Assembly: GCA_900321965.1 (NCBI GenBank)
Contig: ONYA01000027.1
Coordinates: forward strand, 1-50,479
DNA: 50,479 bases
Source of the DNA: an uncultured Prevotellaceae bacterium
GTDB lineage: Bacteria > Bacteroidota > Bacteroidia > Bacteroidales > Bacteroidaceae
Direction of reading: 5' to 3'
In this document: piece after piece, positions 33,895 to 42,666 of the stretch
Layout: every line of letters begins with the position of its first letter
Position numbering within the stretch: position 1 is the stretch's first letter
The notes under the pieces: model-generated
Seen by the model: the letters and a program-made list of their open reading frames with translations, nothing else
Database searches by the model: none
What the model was told of the DNA's origin: nothing
Position numbers and translations under genes: made by a program

Positions 33895-35418
33895 TTATTC
33901 TACGGAGAGGGTGCCCATGACTTTCTTGAAATTCACCTGACTCAGGCGGACGTCAATCTCAGCATCAATCCTTTGTGACTGTGCCTGCAACCAGGCCGTC
34001 TGAGCTTCCATGACCGTAGTCGGTGTAATGACACCTTCGGCGAAGCCCAGGTTTGCCGTGCGAAGGTTCTCGTCGGCACGCTTGACGCTGGACTCTGCCA
34101 TCGTCAGCCGCTTGTTAGCCTCCTCCATCTGGTAGGCTGTCTGCGTAGCCTGCAGTTCAATTTTCTCCTTCACTTCCTCCAGTTCCAGATTCAGAATGGT
34201 CGTAGCACCTTTCGACGCACGCACCTTATACATGACATCGCCCCAGTTCCAGATGGGAATACGCACAAGCACACCCACGTTCCAGAAACCGGCGAACTTC
34301 TTCTCGAAGCCATTCAGTACGTTAGGGTTCGACACCGAGTAGCCACCTGTCAGAGCCACCATCGGCAGGTTACCTGCTTTCAGAATGTTAGTAGCCTGGC
34401 GTGACATATCGGCCATATTCTCCAACTGCTTCAGCTCAGGACGGTTCTCCAAGGCCTGCTTCACATCAAGCTGGGGTGTTACGACGACGGCTGCAATACT
34501 CTCGGCCTCTTCCTCAGGTAACACAATATCTTCATTGACGGGCAGGCCGATGGTCTGGCAGAGCAGCATCCGCGACAGCACCAGTCCGTCGTTGACCTTA
34601 GTCAGCGTCATCTCTGCCTCGTTCACCTTCACGTCGACACTCAGACCGTCGCTGCGGGTGGCCACGCCCTCTTCTATCATTTTGTTGACATTGTCGTCGA
34701 GTTTCTTCACCAAGTCCAGATAGGCCTGCGCCAAGCGCTGCTTATGTCGCAGCGACACCACCTGCCAGTAAGCCTTGTCGGTAGCATAGATGGTGGCTTG
34801 TTCCTTGGCATCGGCACTGTTCCGGGCCATACGCTCATTGATATCAGCAAGACGGTTCAGTGCCACAATGCTGCCGCCCATGAAGACGGGCTGCGTCAGC
34901 ATGATGCTGCCGGCCCATATGTTACGGGTATCGGTACGAAAGGCATCTACAATACGCTCGCCTACCCCATTCAATTTTGTCTTCACATCCTCGGGGAGCT
35001 GCTGCATCTGGGCCGACATGGCCTGCAGCTGCTCCAGAGGCACGCCGAGCTGGGCTAACAGGGGAGCGACGTTGGCCATGCTCTGCGACAGTTTGCCCAA
35101 GCCTTCCTGAAAGCCCTCATTCTGCACCAGACTGGTGCCCATGTTCGTCAGGAAGTCTTTCTGGTCGGAATTCAGGATCGACACCTCCTCACTGGTGTGC
35201 ATATAGCTGCCAATGGCACTGACATGAGGCAGGTATTTCGTGCGTGCCGACCGTCTGAGGTTGGCGGCCACGTCCTGCTTCACCTTCGAGATGCTCAGCT
35301 GCTTGTTGTTGCGTAGTGCCATCGTCCGGCAACTGTCAAGCGTCAACAGCCGCTGGGCACTGGCCGGCAGACCGCCAAGAGCCAAGAGCCAAAAGCTAAT
35401 AGCAAATTTCGTATACAT
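33895..35418 (-). CDS. TolC-family outer-membrane efflux protein
   Basis: A 507-residue protein with a signal peptide (1-21, ending PASAQ) and two homologous helical halves as in TolC/OprM; SCRTMALRNNKQLSISK is the usual first helix and NRLADINERMARN and LGFAEGVITPTTVMEAQ mark later ones. It forms the outer-membrane exit channel for the HlyD/ABC-2 system that follows. It starts nine bases after the stop of the coiled-coil gene. Confidence 0.93.
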   Translation of the reverse strand: MYTKFAISFWLLALGGLPASAQRLLTLDSCRTMALRNNKQLSISKVKQDVAANLRRSARTKYLPHVSAIGSYMHTSEEVSILNSDQKDFLTNMGTSLVQNEGFQEGLGKLSQSMANVAPLLAQLGVPLEQLQAMSAQMQQLPEDVKTKLNGVGERIVDAFRTDTRNIWAGSIMLTQPVFMGGSIVALNRLADINERMARNSADAKEQATIYATDKAYWQVVSLRHKQRLAQAYLDLVKKLDDNVNKMIEEGVATRSDGLSVDVKVNEAEMTLTKVNDGLVLSRMLLCQTIGLPVNEDIVLPEEEAESIAAVVVTPQLDVKQALENRPELKQLENMADMSRQATNILKAGNLPMVALTGGYSVSNPNVLNGFEKKFAGFWNVGVLVRIPIWNWGDVMYKVRASKGATTILNLELEEVKEKIELQATQTAYQMEEANKRLTMAESSVKRADENLRTANLGFAEGVITPTTVMEAQTAWLQAQSQRIDAEIDVRLSQVNFKKVMGTLSVE

Positions 35419-35427
35419 ATTTTAGAT

Positions 35428-36297
35428 TTAATTGAAACTAAAGGTTCTGCTGCCAATCATATTGCCGTCGACGAAGATGCTGACGCGATAGTCGCCGGCT
35501 TCGAGCATCTGCGACACCGTCCAATAGAGGGTTACTGGCGTCTCCTCGCCCGTGTATTCAATGTTCTTCTTCATCGTGTACTCCAGGCTGCGGTTCTCGT
35601 AGGCAAAAGTGCCGCCGCCACTGAGCGTGTTGCCGCCGGGGTTCTGTATGCGCACATAGACGGTACGCGTACCGTTAGTAGCAGTCACGTTGCGGCTGAT
35701 GGTGAAGTTCACCTGCATCGTCTTGCAGTCCTTGACCTTCTTCACCGCTTTGCCCGTCTTCTTCAAGCCAATCAGCTGGATGTTCGTAGCGTCGAGCTGG
35801 GCGGCAATGGCCACCTTCTGCGACAGCGAGGCTTTCTCGTTGCTCAAACCGGCAATCTGCGAGTTACGCTCGGCCAGCTGTTCCTTCACCTGCGTGTTCT
35901 CAGCCTGCAGCCGCTCGTTCTGGCGGTTCAGCGAGTCGATCTGCATGACATAGTTGCGCAACACGGCACGCACCGTAGCCAGTTCCTTCTTCAGACGCGT
36001 AATCTCACGGGCATCCTCGGCCTTGGTTTTCTTCAGCTCCTCCAACAGGCGCTGGGTCTTCATCTGCTCCTCGGTGAGCTGGGCTATGATGGAGTCGTTG
36101 TTAATCTTCGTCTTCATCTCGCTATACTGCAAGGTGAAGCGCTCATACTCGTTCTCCATCTCCTGCTTGTCAAGCCGGGCCAGTTCCTGCATGTCCTCGT
36201 TCACCTGTTTCTGCTCCTGCAGGTTCATAAACAAATAAGCCACACCTCCCAGCAAGGCTGCTATCACCACAATAAGTGGTATCAGAATCTTTTTCAT
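35428..36297 (-). CDS. membrane-anchored coiled-coil protein with C-terminal beta domain, unknown function
   Basis: A 289-residue protein: N-terminal membrane helix (ILIPLIVVIAALLGGVAYLF), a long coiled coil of about 150 residues rich in Gln, Glu, Leu and Lys (to about residue 165), and a C-terminal beta-sandwich-like domain (TMQVNFTISRNVTATNGTRT ... VSIFVDGNMIGSRTFSFN). The helix probably holds it in the inner membrane with the rest in the periplasm. It leads the TolC-HlyD-ABC operon, so it may help assemble or brace that exporter. The ATG at 36297 directly begins the membrane helix; the upstream extension crosses the promoter and is rejected. Confidence 0.75.
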   Translation of the reverse strand: MKKILIPLIVVIAALLGGVAYLFMNLQEQKQVNEDMQELARLDKQEMENEYERFTLQYSEMKTKINNDSIIAQLTEEQMKTQRLLEELKKTKAEDAREITRLKKELATVRAVLRNYVMQIDSLNRQNERLQAENTQVKEQLAERNSQIAGLSNEKASLSQKVAIAAQLDATNIQLIGLKKTGKAVKKVKDCKTMQVNFTISRNVTATNGTRTVYVRIQNPGGNTLSGGGTFAYENRSLEYTMKKNIEYTGEETPVTLYWTVSQMLEAGDYRVSIFVDGNMIGSRTFSFN

Positions 36298-36321
36298 TGT
36301 CTGTTTGTTAATTAACAAGTG

Positions 36322-36352
36322 CAAAGGTATATATTTTCATTGAAACGACAAA
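36322..36352 (-). promoter_or_regulatory. promoter of the coiled-coil/TolC/HlyD/ABC operon
   Basis: On the minus strand, TTTG (36352 to 36349) and, 19 bases on, TACCTTTG (36329 to 36322): a full match to the Bacteroidota consensus, 24 bases before the ATG at 36297. Confidence 0.75.
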
Positions 36353-36368
36353 CTTTTTTTGCATTTTG

Positions 36369-36400
36369 TTTGGAACTTATCACATTTTTATATATATTTG
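36369..36400 (+). promoter_or_regulatory. promoter of the DUF4492-cydAB operon
   Basis: TTTG at 36369-36372 and TATATTTG at 36393-36400 with 20 bases between, a full consensus match. The DUF4492 start follows 27 bases after the -7 box. It is divergent from and nearly touching the exporter promoter (36322-36352). Confidence 0.75.
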
Positions 36401-36427
36401 CACACCGAATCCCCACACGACAGGCCT

Positions 36428-36640
36428 ATGAAAAAAAACAACTTTCTGTACAGGGTCTACGACCTCTACTACGACGGTTTCCGCAACATGCGGTTGGGGC
36501 GTACGCTGTGGGCCATCATTCTCATCAAGCTCTTCATCATCTTTGCCGTGCTAAAGGTATTCTTCTTCCCCGACTTCCTAAAGGAGCACGCCGAAGGCGA
36601 CAAGGCTGGCTACGTGGCAACTCAAATCTTAAATCAGTAA
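36428..36640 (+). CDS. DUF4492 family small membrane protein of the cytochrome bd operon
   Basis: A 70-residue protein with a basic start, YRVYDLYYDGFRNMRLGRTLW, and one transmembrane helix (about 29-47, LWAIILIKLFIIFAVLKVFFF). Small proteins of this family stand in front of cydAB in many Bacteroidota and Campylobacterota and are thought to be accessory to cytochrome bd, in the way CydX is in E. coli, although the sequences are unrelated. cydA begins four bases after its stop. The ATG at 36428 is chosen because it follows the promoter. Confidence 0.88.
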   Translation: MKKNNFLYRVYDLYYDGFRNMRLGRTLWAIILIKLFIIFAVLKVFFFPDFLKEHAEGDKAGYVATQILNQ

Positions 36641-36644
36641 CAAT

Positions 36645-38234
36645 ATGACAAACCTATTGCTAAACATTGATGCCGGGACCATCGACTGGTCGAGAGCACA
36701 ATTTGCGCTCACGGCAATCTATCACTGGCTCTTCGTGCCCCTGACGCTCGGCTTGGCCGTCATTATGGGTATTATGGAAACGTGTTACTATCGTACGAAG
36801 GACAAGTTCTGGAAGGACACCGCCAAGTTCTGGCAGAAACTCTTCGGCATCAACTTCGCTATGGGGGTGGCAACGGGCATCATCCTCGAGTTCGAGTTTG
36901 GCACCAACTGGTCGAACTACTCGTGGTTCGTGGGCGACATCTTCGGCGCACCGCTGGCCATAGAGGGCATCGTGGCCTTCTTTATGGAGTCGACGTTCGT
37001 CGCCGTCATGTTCTTCGGCTGGAACAAGGTGTCACGCGGTTTCCACTTAGCCTCAACATGGCTGACGGGTCTTGGTGCCACCATCTCCGCCTGGTGGATT
37101 CTGGTGGCCAACGCGTGGATGCAGTACCCCGTGGGCTGCGAGTTCAACCCCGACACGATGCGCAACGAGATGGTGTCGTTTGCCGAAGTGGCCCTGTCGC
37201 CCTTTGCCGTATCGAAATTCTGCCACACCGTCACGTCGGCCTGGATCATCGGCGGCGTCTTCACCGTAGGCGTCTGCTGCTGGTATCTGATGAAGCGGCG
37301 CGAGACGAAGATGGCGCTCGAGAGTATGAAGATCGGCGCATGGGTGGGACTCGTCGCTGCCCTGTTGGCTGCTGCCACAGGCCATAAGTCGGCACAGGAC
37401 GTGGCCGAGGTGCAACCCATGAAGCTGGCCGCTATGGAGGCACTCGCCGACGGCGGCAATGGCGTCGGACTGAAGATTATCGAGGGTATCGAAGTGCCTA
37501 ACGCCCTGTCGTTCATGGCAACAAACGATTTCGACGGCTACGTCCCAGGCATCAACGACCTGCTGAACGGCTACACGAAGCCCGACGGAACGGTGGAGCC
37601 CTCCATCGACGAGAAGATAGCATGCGGCAAGCTGGCCATCCAGGCACTTGCCGACTACCGCAAGGCAAAAGCCGAAGGTGCTGACGAGGCCACACTCTCC
37701 TCTCTCCTCTCTACTCTCTCCGCTAACATGAAGTACTTCGGCTACGGCTACATCAAGGACAAGGCGCAGATGGTGCCGCCCATCGCCGTCAACTTCTGGG
37801 CCTTCCGCATCATGGTGGGCGTGGGCTGTCTGCTGATACTGTTCTTCGCCCTGATACTGGTCATCACCTATAAGATTCCGTTCCTGACCATCTTCACACG
37901 CCGTCTGCTAGCTACCTTTGGCGTCATTCCAGAGACAGAGGCCGACACCAACGACATCACCCGTCTGCCCGACTGGCACTACTGGTTGGCCATTGCGCTC
38001 ATTCCCTTAGCCTACATCGCCTCGGAGAGCGGATGGCTCGTGGCTGAGTTCGGACGTCAGCCGTGGACAATTCAGGACATGCTGCCCACATGGGTGGCCG
38101 TCAGCGACCTGCATGCGTCGAGCGTTATGTTGACCTTCTTCCTCTTCCTCGTCCTCTTCACCACCATGCTGGCTGTCGAGATTAGCATTCTGCTGAAGCA
38201 AATCCAAAAGGGACCGGAAATCGGTAATGAGTAA
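36645..38234 (+). CDS. cydA: cytochrome bd quinol oxidase subunit I
   Basis: A 529-residue inner-membrane protein with nine helices. His27 in AIYHWLFVPLTLG corresponds to the heme b595 ligand, and WLVAEFGRQPW near residue 455 is the conserved GRQPW block. It oxidises quinol and reduces O2 with high affinity, letting an anaerobe scavenge or use traces of oxygen. The segment around residue 350 (TLSSLLSTLSA) is encoded by a run of CTCTCCT repeats (37692-37720) in a loop that is variable in the family. Confidence 0.96.
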   Translation: MTNLLLNIDAGTIDWSRAQFALTAIYHWLFVPLTLGLAVIMGIMETCYYRTKDKFWKDTAKFWQKLFGINFAMGVATGIILEFEFGTNWSNYSWFVGDIFGAPLAIEGIVAFFMESTFVAVMFFGWNKVSRGFHLASTWLTGLGATISAWWILVANAWMQYPVGCEFNPDTMRNEMVSFAEVALSPFAVSKFCHTVTSAWIIGGVFTVGVCCWYLMKRRETKMALESMKIGAWVGLVAALLAAATGHKSAQDVAEVQPMKLAAMEALADGGNGVGLKIIEGIEVPNALSFMATNDFDGYVPGINDLLNGYTKPDGTVEPSIDEKIACGKLAIQALADYRKAKAEGADEATLSSLLSTLSANMKYFGYGYIKDKAQMVPPIAVNFWAFRIMVGVGCLLILFFALILVITYKIPFLTIFTRRLLATFGVIPETEADTNDITRLPDWHYWLAIALIPLAYIASESGWLVAEFGRQPWTIQDMLPTWVAVSDLHASSVMLTFFLFLVLFTTMLAVEISILLKQIQKGPEIGNE

Positions 38235-38260
38235 TTTCTGAATTCTAATTTTCAAAGACT

Positions 38261-39439
38261 ATGACATATACATTCTTACAGCACTACTGGTGTTTCATCG
38301 TATCACTGCTTGGTGCAATATTAGTCTTCCTGCTCTTCGTGCAGGGAGCCAACTCGCTGGTATTCTCCTTAGGAGGCAACGACGAGGGACGTCGTCTGGT
38401 CGTCAACTCGACAGGCCGCAAGTGGGAGTTCACGTTCACCACCTTGGTAACCTTCGGCGGCGCGTTCTTCGCCTCGTTCCCGCTGTTCTACTCCACCAGC
38501 TTCGGCGGTGCCTACTGGCTGTGGATGCTCATCCTCTTCACCTTCGTGTTGCAGGCCGTCAGCTACGAGTTCCAGAACAAAATCGGCCGCTCGACCTCTG
38601 GTCGCTTTGCTTGGGCAAAGAACATCCTCGGCCCGAAGACGTTCCAGTGCTTCCTCGTGCTCAACGGCATCCTCGGCCCGCTACTTCTCGGCGGCGCCGT
38701 GGCCACGTTCTATGAGGGCAGCAACTTTATCGTCGAGAAGAGCAACATGATTGACGCAACGGCCATGACACCCATCATCAGCTACTGGGGCAACGCCTCG
38801 CACGGCCTCGACGCCCTGCTCAATCCCTGGGTGCTCGTCTTCGGCTTTGCCGTCGTGTTCTTAGCACGGGTGCTGGGCTGTCTCTATGTCATGAACAACG
38901 TCGACGACGAGGAGATCCGCACGCGAGGTCGTCACAGTCTGCTGGTCAACGCCGTTCCCTTCGTCATCCTGTTCGTGGCTTATCTCGTCCACCTGCTGCT
39001 GAAGGAGGGCTATGCCTACAACGCTGAGGGCATCGTCTTTATGGAGCCCTACAAGTACCTGAACAACTTCATCGACATGTGGTACCTGACCATTATATTA
39101 TTAATAGGTGTGGTACTCGTGCTCTTCGGCATCGGCAAGACTGTCATGAGCAAGGACTACACCGGCGGCATCTGGCCTGCTGGCATCGGCACCGTCCTCA
39201 CCGTCCTCGCCCTGCTGCTCTGCTCAGCCTGGAACATGACGGCCTACTATCCGTCGAACGCCCAGCTGCAGTCGTCGCTGACGCTCGAAAACTCCTGCAG
39301 CAGCGAGTTCACCCTGCGAACGATGTTCTACGTCTCGCTCCTCGTCCCCTTCGTCCTGGCCTACATTGTCTACTGCTGGCGTGCCATCGACAAGAAGAAG
39401 CTGACCAAGGAGGAGATCAACAGCGACCACGCTTATTAG
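38261..39439 (+). CDS. cydB: cytochrome bd quinol oxidase subunit II
   Basis: A 392-residue polytopic protein beginning TFLQHYWCFIVSLLGAILVF and continuing with about eight helices. Bacteroidota CydB proteins have this length and the FVQGANSL motif near residue 28. It pairs with CydA in the bd oxidase. It ends just before a strong hairpin shared with the convergent kinase gene. Confidence 0.94.
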   Translation: MTYTFLQHYWCFIVSLLGAILVFLLFVQGANSLVFSLGGNDEGRRLVVNSTGRKWEFTFTTLVTFGGAFFASFPLFYSTSFGGAYWLWMLILFTFVLQAVSYEFQNKIGRSTSGRFAWAKNILGPKTFQCFLVLNGILGPLLLGGAVATFYEGSNFIVEKSNMIDATAMTPIISYWGNASHGLDALLNPWVLVFGFAVVFLARVLGCLYVMNNVDDEEIRTRGRHSLLVNAVPFVILFVAYLVHLLLKEGYAYNAEGIVFMEPYKYLNNFIDMWYLTIILLIGVVLVLFGIGKTVMSKDYTGGIWPAGIGTVLTVLALLLCSAWNMTAYYPSNAQLQSSLTLENSCSSEFTLRTMFYVSLLVPFVLAYIVYCWRAIDKKKLTKEEINSDHAY

Positions 39440-39453
39440 TTATAGGTAATATT

Positions 39454-39500
39454 CAGAGCCATTAACCATGGAAGGCAATCAGGCCTTCCATGGGGCTCTG
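39454..39500. terminator. bidirectional stem-loop between cydB and the kinase gene
   Basis: CCATGGAAGGC (39466-39476) pairs perfectly with GCCTTCCATGG (39483-39493) over a six-base loop, and CAGAGCC (39454-39460) pairs with GGCTCTG (39494-39500) around it. It lies between convergent genes and most of it overlaps the last codons of the kinase. There is no long U-run on either side, so termination would be weak or need Rho; the stem may instead protect the mRNA ends. Confidence 0.6.
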
Positions 39501-40364
39501 CATGGTCTGTCCAATGACGTAACCTTCTTTCTGCGCCGCTTCTTCCAGCTGGCTGTGGTAGTGGAACGACATGGAACCGACAAAGTGTACTGGAAGATCT
39601 TTGTGGCCATAAGGTTCAATGTTGCTGCGGAAGAACTGACGGAAGTTGTCTACAACCAACTGGTGGATAATAGGGTTATCCAAATGGCTGATGATGAAGG
39701 TAGAGGTAGAGGCCAGAAAGCGGTTGGCCATAGGCTCACGATAAACTTTCTTGATAATGTCGGCCTGTGTCATCTTCGTTTCTGCAAGATACTGGTCACG
39801 GATATCAGCCAGTCGGGGATTCTTGAAAATGCCGTTCATAAACAGGCGCCCCAGCACAGAGCCACTGCCCTCGTCACCCAGGATGTAGCCCAAGGCGGGC
39901 GTGTTCTGCACAATCTGCTCGCCGTCGTAGAGACAGCTGTTGGCACCTGTACCTAAGATGCAGGCAATACCTGCCTCATGGCCACACAGGGCACGGGCTG
40001 CAGCCATAAGGTCGCTGTAGACCTCGACACTCTTCGGCGAGAGAACCTCCTTCAAGATCTGCTGCATCATGGGAACATGGGCGGGTGTACAGCCACTGCC
40101 ATAGAAGTAGACGCTGATATGCTGCAAAAGCGGGCCATTGTCGAGCACCTTTGTATCGACGAGCCGGGCACGCGGGAAGGTGCAGAGCTGCGACAGCAAC
40201 TCATGTTCCAGTATCTGACGGATGTCGGCAGGAGTCTGGTGAATAGGGGTGATACCCTGTGTCTTAAAAGCGGCTATAACCTCGGTAGGTGCAAGACGAC
40301 TTGCGGTAAAAAGTAGTGTCCAATCTGTCTTGGTGCTTCCACTGTCTGCTATGAGTTTCAACAT
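39462..40364 (-). CDS. BadF/BadG/BcrA-type ATPase, N-acetylglucosamine kinase-like
   Basis: A 300-residue ASKHA-fold protein. Phosphate motif ADSGSTKTDWTLL at the start, GIACILGTGANSCLYDG near 133 and YILGDEGSGSVLG near 160 match the BadF/NagK-like family, which in Bacteroidales is usually annotated as a glucosamine/N-acetylglucosamine kinase-type protein of cell-wall sugar recycling. No partner genes are adjacent, so the substrate is inferred from family only. Confidence 0.85.
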   Translation of the reverse strand: MLKLIADSGSTKTDWTLLFTASRLAPTEVIAAFKTQGITPIHQTPADIRQILEHELLSQLCTFPRARLVDTKVLDNGPLLQHISVYFYGSGCTPAHVPMMQQILKEVLSPKSVEVYSDLMAAARALCGHEAGIACILGTGANSCLYDGEQIVQNTPALGYILGDEGSGSVLGRLFMNGIFKNPRLADIRDQYLAETKMTQADIIKKVYREPMANRFLASTSTFIISHLDNPIIHQLVVDNFRQFFRSNIEPYGHKDLPVHFVGSMSFHYHSQLEEAAQKEGYVIGQTMQSPMEGLIAFHG

Positions 40365-40408
40365 AACGATTGATAGGTATTATTTGATGATTATTCAGAA
40401 GTTTGGCG

Positions 40409-40416
40409 CAAATGTA
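40409..40416 (-). promoter_or_regulatory. -7 promoter element of the BadF-type kinase gene
   Basis: TACATTTG on the minus strand fits TAnnTTTG, 44 bases before the ATG at 40364. A fitting -33 is not obvious. Confidence 0.5.
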
Positions 40417-40470
40417 CAAAATAAAATTCAATTCCCAATCATCTATTGTCAATAATTTCTTTTTTTTTCG

Positions 40471-40478
40471 TACCTTTG
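40471..40478 (+). promoter_or_regulatory. -7 promoter element of topB
   Basis: TACCTTTG, full consensus, 32 bases before the topB ATG, with a TTG (40446-40448) 22 bases upstream as a weak -33. The leader carries a three-codon open frame (ATGAAGATATGA at 40503) that overlaps the topB start. Confidence 0.6.
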
Positions 40479-40510
40479 CAGGCTGAAAACGAAAAACAAA
40501 CAATGAAGAT

Positions 40511-42628
40511 ATGACAGTCTGCATAGCAGAGAAACCCAGCGTGGCGCGCGACATAGCGCGGATTATCGGCGCTACGGCGAGCCACGATGGTTATATGGAG
40601 GGTAACGGCTACCAGGTGACGTGGACCTTTGGTCACCTGTGTACACTGAAGGAGCCAGGCGACTATACCCCGGCATGGAAGTCGTGGGCACTGACACAAC
40701 TGCCGATGGTGCCGCCGCGCTTCGGCATCAAGCTCATTCCCGACCGTGGCATAGAAAAGCAGTTTGCCATCATCGAACGGCTGATGCAGCAGGCCGACAG
40801 CATCGTCAACTGCGGCGACGCCGGACAGGAGGGTGAGCTCATCCAGCGCTGGGTGATGCAGAAGGCTCAGGCGAAGTGTCCCGTCAAGCGTCTGTGGATC
40901 TCGTCGATGACCGACGAGGCCATCCGCGAGGGCTTTGCCAACTTGAAAGACCAGCAGGACTACCAGCCGCTCTACCTCGCAGGCCTCAGCCGTGCCATCG
41001 GCGACTGGCTCCTCGGCATGAACGCCACACGACTCTACACGCTGAAATACGGACAGAACCGCCAGGTGCTCTCGATAGGCCGCGTGCAGACCCCCACCCT
41101 CGCCCTCATCGTAAACCGTCAGAAGGAGATAGACAACTTCAAGCCCGAACCTTACTGGGTACTGGCAACGGTCTACCGCGACACGACGTTCACGGCAACA
41201 AAGGGAAAGTTCACCAGTAAAGAAGAGGGTGAACAGGCCTTCGCCACCATCGAGGGCAAGCCTTTCACTGTGACCAAGGTAGAGAAGAAAGAAGGCAAGG
41301 AACAGCCGCCGCAGCTCTACGACCTCACGTCGTTGCAGGTAGACTGCAACCGCAAGTTCGGCTTCTCGGCCGAGATGACGCTGAACCTCATCCAGAGCCT
41401 CTACGAGAAGAAATACACGACCTATCCCCGCGTAGACACGCAATACCTCTCCGACGACATCTACCCCAAGTGTCCGCAGACGCTCAACGGTCTCTACCAG
41501 ACGAAGTTCGCCGGCATAGCGCCCTACGCAGAGTTCATCAAACCTATTGGCGGCAAACCGCTGAAGAAGACGAAGCGTGTGTTCGACACCTCGAAGGTGA
41601 CCGACCACCACGCCATCATCCCCACAGGCGTCATACCGCAGAACCTGAGCGATGCCGAGCAGAAGGTCTTCGACCTCGTTGCCCGCCGTTTCATTGGTGT
41701 CTTCCTGCCCGACTGCAAATTCTCCACAACAACGGTACTGGGCGAGGTGCGCTCCACCTCCTCCCCCGCTGGCGACGGTTCCCCCGTCGCCATCGAGTTC
41801 AAAGTCACCGGCAAAGAAATCCTTGAACCCGGCTGGCGCGTGGTCCAGCCCCTCTCTGGAGGGCGGGGAGAAGATACTTCTTCCGCCGAGGAACAAAGCC
41901 AGCAAGGCAATGACTCCCCTTCAGGCGATGGAGGCGGTTCTCTACCTACCTTCGTCAAGGGCGAGAGCGGCGACCACAAGCCAACACTCACGGAGAAGAT
42001 GACCACCCCGCCCCCTTACTACAACGAGGCCTCCCTCCTCCGCGCTATGGAGACGGCCGGCAAGTTCGTAGAGGACGAGACCCTGCGCGCCGCGATGAAG
42101 GAGAACGGCATCGGCCGTCCCTCCAGTCGTGCCGGCATCATCGAGACGCTCTTCAAGCGCCACTATATCCGTCGCGACCGCAAACGCCTCGTGGCCACAC
42201 CGACGGGCATCGAACTCATCGACCTCATCCGCGAGGAACTTCTGAAGAGTTGCGAGCTGACGGGCATCTGGGAGAAGAAGCTGCGCGACATTGAGCACAA
42301 GAAGTACGACGCCCAGCAGTTCATCGAAGAGCTGAAAGCCCAGGTCACCGAGATTGTCAACGAAGTGATGTCCGACGCGTCGAACCGCCGCGTCACCGTA
42401 CTGACAGACGAAGACCTGAAGAAAACGCGCAAACGTACACCTGCCAAGGATGCTCAGGCTCAGCCAAAGGCCAAGAGTACGCCAAAGAAAAAGGCCGAGC
42501 CACAAGACCCGCTCGTCGGCCAGCCCTGTCCCCTCTGCGGCAAGGGCCACATCATCAAAGGCAAAACCGCCTACGGCTGCTCAGAATGGAAAAATGGTTG
42601 CACCTATCGCCAACCGTTCCAGTCATAA
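40511..42628 (+). CDS. topB: DNA topoisomerase III (type IA)
   Basis: A 705-residue type IA topoisomerase. Toprim domain with Glu7 in IAEKPS and CGDAGQEGELIQRW near 100-112 (DxE-type acidic pair), catalytic Tyr305 in YTTYPRVDTQYLS, and a C-terminal zinc-like motif CPLCGKGHIIKG...CSEWKNGC. It relaxes and decatenates single-stranded regions of DNA. Between about residues 415 and 480 there is a low-complexity stretch (SSPAGDGSPV; PLSGGRGEDTSSAEEQSQQG; DSPSGDGGGSLPTF) not usual for the family and partly encoded by a GC-rich repeat. The frame is unbroken. Confidence 0.94.
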   Translation: MTVCIAEKPSVARDIARIIGATASHDGYMEGNGYQVTWTFGHLCTLKEPGDYTPAWKSWALTQLPMVPPRFGIKLIPDRGIEKQFAIIERLMQQADSIVNCGDAGQEGELIQRWVMQKAQAKCPVKRLWISSMTDEAIREGFANLKDQQDYQPLYLAGLSRAIGDWLLGMNATRLYTLKYGQNRQVLSIGRVQTPTLALIVNRQKEIDNFKPEPYWVLATVYRDTTFTATKGKFTSKEEGEQAFATIEGKPFTVTKVEKKEGKEQPPQLYDLTSLQVDCNRKFGFSAEMTLNLIQSLYEKKYTTYPRVDTQYLSDDIYPKCPQTLNGLYQTKFAGIAPYAEFIKPIGGKPLKKTKRVFDTSKVTDHHAIIPTGVIPQNLSDAEQKVFDLVARRFIGVFLPDCKFSTTTVLGEVRSTSSPAGDGSPVAIEFKVTGKEILEPGWRVVQPLSGGRGEDTSSAEEQSQQGNDSPSGDGGGSLPTFVKGESGDHKPTLTEKMTTPPPYYNEASLLRAMETAGKFVEDETLRAAMKENGIGRPSSRAGIIETLFKRHYIRRDRKRLVATPTGIELIDLIREELLKSCELTGIWEKKLRDIEHKKYDAQQFIEELKAQVTEIVNEVMSDASNRRVTVLTDEDLKKTRKRTPAKDAQAQPKAKSTPKKKAEPQDPLVGQPCPLCGKGHIIKGKTAYGCSEWKNGCTYRQPFQS
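41847..41950 (+). repeat. GC-rich repeat-derived insertion within topB
   Basis: The left end, CCCCTCTCTGGAGGGCGGGG (from 41849), has the same CCCTC..GAGGG..GGGGAG build as the repeat in the aminotransferase gene. The following bases encode a Ser/Gly/Gln-rich stretch and end with a second CCCCTTC..GGAGG segment. The insertion interrupts a region between conserved topoisomerase blocks and keeps the frame. Confidence 0.45.
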
Positions 42629-42666
42629 AATACAATAAAATGGCGGGATTTGCGTTATAAGATGGT

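Noticed and set aside
40503-40514. Three-codon upstream ORF overlapping the topB start (ATGAAGATATGA)
   Set aside because: Could be a translational coupler, but such a short frame can arise by chance and nothing else supports it.
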